In this document: positions 41,789 through 45,932 of the stretch, one piece after another
How positions within the stretch are numbered: the stretch's first letter is position 1
Layout of the letters: each line of letters opens with the position of its first letter
NCBI RefSeq assembly: GCF_001636615.1
Contig: NZ_LGEK01000033.1
Location: 1-45,932 of the forward strand
DNA from: Mucilaginibacter sp. L294
GTDB taxonomy: Bacteria; Bacteroidota; Bacteroidia; Sphingobacteriales; Sphingobacteriaceae
DNA: 45,932 bases
Reading direction: 5' to 3'
Program-made: the position numbers and the translations under genes
The notes under the pieces: generated by a model
Seen by the model: only the letters and a program-made list of their open reading frames with translations
What the model was told of the DNA's origin: nothing
Databases searched by the model: none

Positions 41789-42223
41789 TTACCCGTTATT
41801 ATTTGGGTCAAATTCAACTATCCATTCAATACCATATTTGTCCCTAAACATCCCGGCGTATGTACCCCAGGGGCTATCGCCAATGGGCCCTTCAACAGCT
41901 CCACCTGCCGATAGTCCGTTAAATATGTTGTCTGCTTCTTCGCGGCTTTCTGCACTAACTGATATTTTAGACCTGTTTTCGTTTTCGTTTACCCGGCCCA
42001 TAAATTCGGGAACATCATTGGCTATTAACACGTTATGTTTGCCAATTGGCAAGGCAATGTGCATGAGTTTGTTTTCCTCATTTTTTGGCACAACAAATTC
42101 AGCGCTTGCTAAGTCCTTAAAACGAACGATCTTGGCAAACTCTCCGCCAAAAACTGATCTGTAAAAGGTGAATGCTTCTTCTGCATTCCCGTTAAAGTTG
42201 ATCCAGGGATTAATTGTTCTCAT
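41789..42223 (-). CDS. VOC superfamily protein, PhnB-like
   Basis: A 144-aa cytoplasmic protein of the glyoxalase/bleomycin-resistance fold, PhnB type. Marks are I-N-P-W-I-N-F-N-G-N-A-E-E-A-F-T-F-Y at the N-terminus, V-F-G-G-E-F, the middle M-H-I-A-L-P-I-G and C-terminal G-T-Y-A-G-M-F-R-D-K-Y-G-I-E-W. The usual PhnB layout is seen with one bidentate pattern per half. It is the third gene of an ArsR-SRPBCC-VOC set, a combination found widely in bacteria. Reaction unknown; these proteins are often wrongly labelled as methyltransferases. Confidence 0.88.
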   Translation of the reverse strand: MRTINPWINFNGNAEEAFTFYRSVFGGEFAKIVRFKDLASAEFVVPKNEENKLMHIALPIGKHNVLIANDVPEFMGRVNENENRSKISVSAESREEADNIFNGLSAGGAVEGPIGDSPWGTYAGMFRDKYGIEWIVEFDPNNNG

Positions 42224-42262
42224 GATTTTGGGTTTTAATTGTTTTTTTATCTTTTATACTTT

Positions 42263-42754
42263 TTATGATAATGTAGCTAACAGTTCTTCCAGGTTTTTTA
42301 AGGTCATGGTAAAGCCTATTTTGAAGCCCTCTAATAATTTCTCCAATCGCTCAAACGACTCATTAAAAATGATAATGTTCACTTTGGTTATACCATTTTG
42401 TTCGCTGAAATTGTAATCCCACTCAGAACCCGGCAGTTCACGGTTTTCGTCTTTATCAGCAAACGCGTTATACATCTTAAAATTGGTTTTCGGGGTAATA
42501 GAAGTAAATTCCTGCACCGCCCAACGCTCCTGCCCATCGGGGCTTATCATGGCATAAAACCGGCGCCCTCCCACTTTAAAATCCATGTACTTTGTTTTGG
42601 CGCGCATAGGTGCAGGTGCCCCCCATTGGTCCAGTAATTCGGCTTTGGTAAAGGCATCCCACACCAAAGACTGCCCGGCATTAAATTCCCTGGTGATGTA
42701 TACGGTTTTTGCTGCCTTGTCAACGTTAAAATCAAATAGCAAATCGGTGTTCAT
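42263..42754 (-). CDS. SRPBCC/AHSA1-family protein
   Basis: A 163-aa cytoplasmic START-like protein of the Aha1-C branch. The fold pattern shows [22 protein letters not shown] near residues 18-39, followed by W-G-A-P and the [12 protein letters not shown] segment near 68. It ends with a long amphipathic helix ([15 protein letters not shown]). The gene lies between ArsR (41 bp upstream) and VOC (39 bp downstream) on the same strand. Ligand binding in the hydrophobic cavity is expected; the ligand is unknown. Confidence 0.88.
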   Translation of the reverse strand: MNTDLLFDFNVDKAAKTVYITREFNAGQSLVWDAFTKAELLDQWGAPAPMRAKTKYMDFKVGGRRFYAMISPDGQERWAVQEFTSITPKTNFKMYNAFADKDENRELPGSEWDYNFSEQNGITKVNIIIFNESFERLEKLLEGFKIGFTMTLKNLEELLATLS

Positions 42755-42795
42755 TATTTATTGATAATTAGTTAATAATTTTATTGGTATCAATA

Positions 42796-43119
42796 CTACT
42801 TCGTGGTCTGTTCTTTAATTGTTGTTAATAGTACGTCAAGCTGGTTAAACTGCGTTTTCCAACTTTGCCTGAACTGGGCTACCCAGTTGTCAAATTCCTG
42901 CATTTTTTTGCCGTTGAAGTGATAATAAATTTCCCGGCCGCTCTGCTCAGGTTTAATCAATTCGCATTCCTGTAATACTTTAATATGTTTTGATACTCCC
43001 TGCCGGGTCATATCAAATTTTTCGGCCATTGCATTTGGTGTTAATGCTTGTATGGCAATTAAAGTTAAAATAGCCCTGCGTGTTGGGTCGGCTATGGCCT
43101 GGAATATATCTTGTTTCAT
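42796..43119 (-). CDS. ArsR-family transcriptional repressor
   Basis: A 107-aa winged-helix regulator: A-D-P-T-R-R-A-I-L at 11-19, recognition helix T-R-Q-G-V-S-K-H-I-K-V-L near 39-50, and wing region E-Q-S-G-R-E-I-Y-Y near 59. No metal-binding cysteine pair is seen (the only cysteine is in L-Q-E-C-E-L), so it is not a metal sensor of the ArsR/SmtB type. It is the type that precedes SRPBCC and VOC genes and represses its own operon. Two GCAAC...GTTGC palindromes at 43137-43178 directly upstream are its probable operators. Confidence 0.92.
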   Translation of the reverse strand: MKQDIFQAIADPTRRAILTLIAIQALTPNAMAEKFDMTRQGVSKHIKVLQECELIKPEQSGREIYYHFNGKKMQEFDNWVAQFRQSWKTQFNQLDVLLTTIKEQTTK

Positions 43120-43136
43120 TTTATGATCTCAAATAA

Positions 43137-43152
43137 GCAACCTGTAGGTTGC
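43137..43152. promoter_or_regulatory. ArsR operator, copy 1
   Basis: GCAACCTGTAGGTTGC is a 16-bp inverted repeat (7-bp arms around GT), 18 bases upstream of the ArsR start. It shares the GCAAC...GTTGC arms with a second dyad 26 bp away. Confidence 0.6.
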
Positions 43153-43162
43153 AAATATATGT

Positions 43163-43178
43163 GCAACTTTTGAGTTGC
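43163..43178. promoter_or_regulatory. ArsR operator, copy 2
   Basis: GCAACTTTTGAGTTGC, a 16-bp inverted repeat with GCAACT/AGTTGC arms. Its centre lies 26 bp from that of copy 1, allowing cooperative binding. Confidence 0.58.
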
Positions 43179-43252
43179 GCAAATTTATTTCAATTATTTT
43201 TTATGAGTGTGAATTGAAAGGGGGGAGCGAATATCGCAGGCTTATGCTGATT

Positions 43253-43293
43253 AACCACAGAGGGCACGGAGTTTAAACACAGAGCGCACAAAG
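43253..43293. repeat. CACAGAG-type dispersed repeat fragment
   Basis: AACCACAGAGGGCACGGAG followed by AACACAGAGCGCACAAAG, two imperfect tandem units of the CACAGAG-x-CACAGAG kind that I recall as a common non-coding element in many environmental genomes. It lies in the 287-base gap between the ArsR gene and the acidic protein gene; the rest of that gap holds the ArsR operators and no gene I can see. Confidence 0.45.
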
Positions 43294-43406
43294 AATTAAT
43301 TAAGTCGATTTCCTATAAAATCACAGCATCAAACCGATTAGGTAATGAGTGGATATTTTGTATCTGCAAGCGTTTTATTGCTCAGAAACTGTGTGAGGAT
43401 ATGATG

Positions 43407-43673
43407 CTATTCAAAATCCTCATCGTCCTCATCCTCGGGTTCGGGCACATAGTTGGTTATGGCCTGGCCAATGGCGTTAACTTCGGGGTCGTTATCAAAC
43501 ATAGGGGTTTCGGTTTCCGGGTTTAGCTTTATCCACAGGTTTTCGGTATCCTTTTCTATTTTGCCAAACTCGGTGCCGGCCTTAAATATGGTATAAATAT
43601 TATCTTCTTCAGGGAAAACGGAATAAACTACTCCATTCACCAATACATCAAACGGCTCTTGTAACTCTTGCAT
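43407..43673 (-). CDS. Small acidic conserved protein of unknown function
   Basis: An 88-aa protein. The N-terminal 55 residues look like a small beta domain (F-D-V-L-V-N-G-V-V-Y-S-V-F near 8-20, I-Y-T-I-F-K-A-G near 26, L-W-I-K-L-N near 47), and the C-terminal tail is strongly acidic (E-P-E-D-E-D-D-E-D-F-E). No signal or membrane segment. I do not recognise a named family, but the codon use matches its neighbours and the frame is long for such a short gene with an acidic end. It is transcribed away from the FabF-like gene, so the two share the 171-base intergenic region. Confidence 0.7.
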   Translation of the reverse strand: MQELQEPFDVLVNGVVYSVFPEEDNIYTIFKAGTEFGKIEKDTENLWIKLNPETETPMFDNDPEVNAIGQAITNYVPEPEDEDDEDFE

Positions 43674-43774
43674 AGTATATTATTAAAACGCCGCAATTTA
43701 CCACTTTTACAATTACGGCCGTAAAAGCATGTAAAAGTTTACCATTGTGTTGCTTTTTTAATGGCATACTTGCT

Positions 43775-43782
43775 TACATTTG
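43775..43782 (+). promoter_or_regulatory. Candidate -7 promoter box for the FabF-like gene
   Basis: TACATTTG matches TAnnTTTG exactly, 62 bases upstream of the start codon. A TTG-containing -33 candidate is present only at longer spacing (22 bases), so the call is tentative. Confidence 0.35.
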
Positions 43783-43844
43783 CGCCCACAATTGCAACGG
43801 CCCCGGTATTAAAACTTTGGCCGGTTTTTAGCAGTTAATTAAGC

Positions 43845-45083
43845 ATGAAAAGAGTTGTTATTACAGGCCTGGGTGTAGTATCGCCGGCCGGAAACGAGAT
43901 GAAAAGTTTTTGGACGAACATTGTAAACGGGCGCAGTAACGCGGCCAACATTACACGTTTTAACGCCGAAAACTTTAAAACCCATTTTGCCGCCGAAGTA
44001 AAAGATTTTGTAATGGCCGAGCACCTTGACCGTAACGAAATTAAACGCAGCGACCTGTACAGCCAATATGCACTGGCTGCCTCCAAACAAGCCATTGAAG
44101 ATTCGGGCTTTGAACTGGATAAAATGTCGCCGTTTGATGTAGGCGTTATTTTAGGTTCGGCACAGGGCGGCTTTGAAACCTTTGAACAACAGGTAAGGGA
44201 GTTTGCCGCTAACAACTTTAACCCTCATTTTAACCCTTTCTTTATCCCTAAAACGCTGATCAATATGGCGGCGGGCCTTATCTCTATTAAATATGGTTTT
44301 ATGGGGATCAATTTTTCTGCCGTTTCTGCCTGTGCTTCTGCTAATACCGCTATTATGGATGCGCTGAACTACATCCGCTGGGGTAAAGCCAAAATTATTA
44401 TAACCGGTGGTGCCGATGCGCCCATCAGCGAAGGTTCTATAGGCGGGTATAACGCTTTAAAAGCTTTATCAACCCGTAACGATTCGCCCGAAACGGCTTC
44501 GCGCCCCTTTGATGTGGAACGCGACGGCTTTTTAATGGGCGAGGGTGCAGGTATACTGGTGTTTGAAGAATACGAACACGCGGTTGCACGCGGCGCGAAA
44601 ATTTACGCCGAAGTTGCAGGTGCCGCCATGACATCTGATGCTTACCATATCACCGCCACCCATCCCGAAGGTAAAGGCGCTATACAGGGAATGAAATTTG
44701 CCCTGCATGATGGCGGCCTGAACGCCGAAGATGTAAACTATGTAAATGCTCATGCCACCTCAACATCGGTAGGCGATTTGAGCGAGGCCAGGGCTATAAA
44801 CGCCGTATTTGGCCATAATAAAGACTTCTCGGTAAGTGCTACCAAATCCATGACGGGGCACTTATTGGGTGCTGCAGGGGCTATTGAATCTATCATAGCG
44901 GTAAAAGCTATTACAGACGGTATTATCCCGCCAACTATCAATACCCATACTATTGACCCTGAAGTGCCGGCTAATTTGCATATTGTTATTAAAGAGGCCA
45001 TCAACAAAAAAGTTAATGTAGCCCTGAGCAACACCTTTGGTTTTGGCGGCCATAACGGCATTGCGCTATTTAAAAAGGTATAA
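43845..45083 (+). CDS. fabF: Beta-ketoacyl-ACP synthase II (FabF-like)
   Basis: A 412-aa condensing enzyme that elongates acyl chains with malonyl-ACP. All catalytic residues are present at standard places: C163 in S-A-C-A-S-A-N, H303 in N-A-H-A-T-S-T, K334 and H339 in S-A-T-K-S-M-T-G-H-L-L-G. The numbers agree with E. coli FabF within one residue. The N-terminus M-K-R-V-V-I-T-G-L-G-V-V-S-P-A-G is typical. No acyl carrier protein gene lies next to it (upstream is the acidic protein, downstream a Crp/Fnr regulator), so this may be an extra copy rather than the main one with acpP. It could work in fatty acid or a specialised acyl product. FabF versus a related paralogue is not settled. Confidence 0.88.
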   Translation: MKRVVITGLGVVSPAGNEMKSFWTNIVNGRSNAANITRFNAENFKTHFAAEVKDFVMAEHLDRNEIKRSDLYSQYALAASKQAIEDSGFELDKMSPFDVGVILGSAQGGFETFEQQVREFAANNFNPHFNPFFIPKTLINMAAGLISIKYGFMGINFSAVSACASANTAIMDALNYIRWGKAKIIITGGADAPISEGSIGGYNALKALSTRNDSPETASRPFDVERDGFLMGEGAGILVFEEYEHAVARGAKIYAEVAGAAMTSDAYHITATHPEGKGAIQGMKFALHDGGLNAEDVNYVNAHATSTSVGDLSEARAINAVFGHNKDFSVSATKSMTGHLLGAAGAIESIIAVKAITDGIIPPTINTHTIDPEVPANLHIVIKEAINKKVNVALSNTFGFGGHNGIALFKKV

Positions 45084-45117
45084 GCGCTTATAGCACCTTT
45101 TTAATATATTTATACCG

Positions 45118-45699
45118 ATGGATCACAACCTTTTGCTTAGCAGTATTGCCAAACACGTTACGCTTAATAATGCGGAGGAGGAATATCTGAGTTCCCTGCT
45201 GCATTATAAAAAGGCTAAGCGTAAGCAATTTGTGCTGGAAGAAGGCGATGTAAGTTCAAAAGTGATCTTTGTTACCTCGGGCTGCCTGCGCAGTTATGCG
45301 GTTGATAAGAACGGTACCGAACATGTGCTGCAGTTTGCCCCATCGGGCTGGTGGATAGTGGATATGCGCAGCTACATTACCGGCGAACCGGCCCGCTTAA
45401 ACATTGATGCCATTGAGGATACCGAATACCTGTTTTTTCATAAAGCCGATTTTGAAGAACTGAACCTGAAGGTGCCCAAATTTGAGCGATTTAATCGTAT
45501 CCTCGGGCAAAACGCTATCGCTACCTATCAGCACAGGCAAATAGATAATGCCATCTTCGCGGCTATGGAGCGGTACGCTAACTTTTGCCAGCTTTACCCG
45601 TCGCTTATCAAAACACTCCCACAAAAACAGGTAGCCTCATACATAGGTGTTACCCCCGAGTTTTTGAGTAAAATGCTGAATACGCAGATCGTTAAGTAA
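45118..45699 (+). CDS. Crp/Fnr-family transcriptional regulator
   Basis: A 193-aa regulator with an N-terminal cyclic-nucleotide-binding-like barrel (Q-F-V-L-E-E-G-D-V-S-S-K-V near 37-49, F-A-P-S-G-W-W near 76) and a C-terminal helical part ending in a helix-turn-helix (L-P-Q-K-Q-V-A-S-Y-I-G-V-T-P-E-F-L-S-K-M near 169-188). The classic cAMP-contact R-S/T pair is not evident, as in most Bacteroidota members. It starts 34 bp after the FabF-like stop and may be cotranscribed. Ligand and targets are unknown. Confidence 0.9.
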   Translation: MDHNLLLSSIAKHVTLNNAEEEYLSSLLHYKKAKRKQFVLEEGDVSSKVIFVTSGCLRSYAVDKNGTEHVLQFAPSGWWIVDMRSYITGEPARLNIDAIEDTEYLFFHKADFEELNLKVPKFERFNRILGQNAIATYQHRQIDNAIFAAMERYANFCQLYPSLIKTLPQKQVASYIGVTPEFLSKMLNTQIVK

Positions 45700-45702
45700 A
45701 CC

Positions 45703-45765
45703 GGCGTGTCATTTCGATGAGCGGAGGAGAGAAGTGCGGGGAGCGAAGAGAAATCTTATAAGTAA
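45703..45765. repeat. Dispersed palindromic-type repeat of Bacteroidota
   Basis: GTGTCATTTCGATGAGCGGA followed by purine-rich GGAGAGAAGTGCGGGGAGCG and AAGAGAAATCTTATAA. Sequences beginning GTCATTTCGA and ending AGAAATCTT recur between genes in Sphingobacteriaceae genomes, as far as I remember. It begins 4 bases after the regulator stop. No protein frame is supported here. Confidence 0.5.
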
Positions 45766-45805
45766 TGCTTGTCGACACCCGACCCGGCTTAGTGATCCCA
45801 AAAAC

Positions 45806-45932
45806 TGTCTCGTCCTAAAAAAAGTTTACAGGTTTTAAGATAGTCCTGTTATTTATTTACAGGTTAATAGTGTCCTGAGATAGGTTTACAATGTTACTAT
45901 TTTTATGATAATAGTTCTTCCATAATTTTTCC
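45806..45932. mobile_element. Putative insertion-sequence end with three direct repeats (IS21-like), cut by the window edge
   Basis: From TGTCT at 45806 onward three direct repeats of the form GTCCT-N8-TTTACA occur at 45812, 45843 and 45872 (spacing 31 and 29 bases). Terminal arrays of short direct repeats of this kind are typical of IS21-family ends. No transposase frame fits in the remaining 127 bases; a minus-strand frame ending G-K-I-M-E-E-L-L-S-stop is too short to judge. Assemblies often stop inside IS copies, which suits the abrupt end. The family call is tentative. Confidence 0.45.

Noticed and set aside
43835..44215. 126-codon open frame on the minus strand
   Set aside because: Antisense to the start of the FabF-like gene, whose frame has the expected N-terminus and active-site residues.
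45812..45890. CRISPR array
   Set aside because: Only the short GTCCT and TTTACA blocks repeat, the spacer inside each unit is 8 bases, and there are no cas genes. An IS end explains it better.

Overview
The window looks like one complete contig from a draft genome of a Bacteroidota soil-type bacterium, most likely Sphingobacteriaceae close to Mucilaginibacter or Pedobacter. The evidence is several SusC/SusD pairs, SpII lipoproteins of the S/C-K-K type, SusR-like and LytTR regulators, moderate GC, few Shine-Dalgarno sequences, and Bacteroidota promoter boxes of the TTTG-N19-TAnnTTTG type. The first 12 bases equal the 3' end of the Nextera transposon mosaic end, and the last ~130 bases look like the end of an insertion sequence. 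Both window edges therefore look like assembly edges.

Region 1 (1-19.4 kb) is a polysaccharide/glycan utilisation locus, probably for mannose-containing glycans. It holds a SusD lipoprotein (its SusC lies off the left edge), two accessory lipoproteins, a SusC/SusD pair, a further SusC with no SusD of its own, a GH92 alpha-mannosidase, a decayed secreted-protein gene, a FucP-type sugar permease, a LacI-family repressor and a divergently read GH2 beta-mannosidase-like enzyme. A 12-bp palindrome TAAATCGNTTTA occurs in front of the GH92 gene (between perfect -33 and -7 boxes), in front of lacI, and in front of the GH2 gene. This points to a small LacI-controlled mannoside regulon.

Region 2 (19.5-22.3 kb) holds housekeeping-type genes: an ElaA-like acetyltransferase, a CPA1 Na+/H+ antiporter and a conserved protein of unknown function with a GTWEG motif.

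Region 3 (22.4-31.5 kb) is a compact starch/alpha-glucan locus: a membrane-spanning SusR-like regulator, then SusC, SusD, a SusE/F-like glycan-binding lipoprotein and a GH13 alpha-amylase lipoprotein, closed by a strong terminator. SusA- and SusB-like enzymes are not present here.

Region 4 (31.6-40.9 kb) holds a LytS/LytR-type two-component pair and two tandem CocE/NonD-type secreted hydrolases. Between the hydrolases lie the 3' scrap of a second LytTR regulator and an internal scrap of a GNAT gene whose intact relative sits 5 kb downstream. The LytTR-hydrolase unit was evidently duplicated, and the two hydrolases differ by a 178-residue N-terminal domain. A large PAS histidine kinase resembling a CheB-CheR-PAS protein without its CheB and CheR parts follows, then the intact GNAT gene.

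Region 5 (40.9-45.9 kb) holds a Tat-exported NIPSNAP protein, an ArsR-SRPBCC-VOC operon with two palindromic operators, a small acidic protein, a FabF-type ketoacyl-ACP synthase, a Crp/Fnr-family regulator, a dispersed-type repeat and the putative IS end. I saw no tRNA, rRNA or CRISPR array. I found no clearly new defence or mobile system. The most unusual items are the inferred LacI regulon, the duplication mosaic at 33.2-37.8 kb and the CheB/CheR-less kinase.
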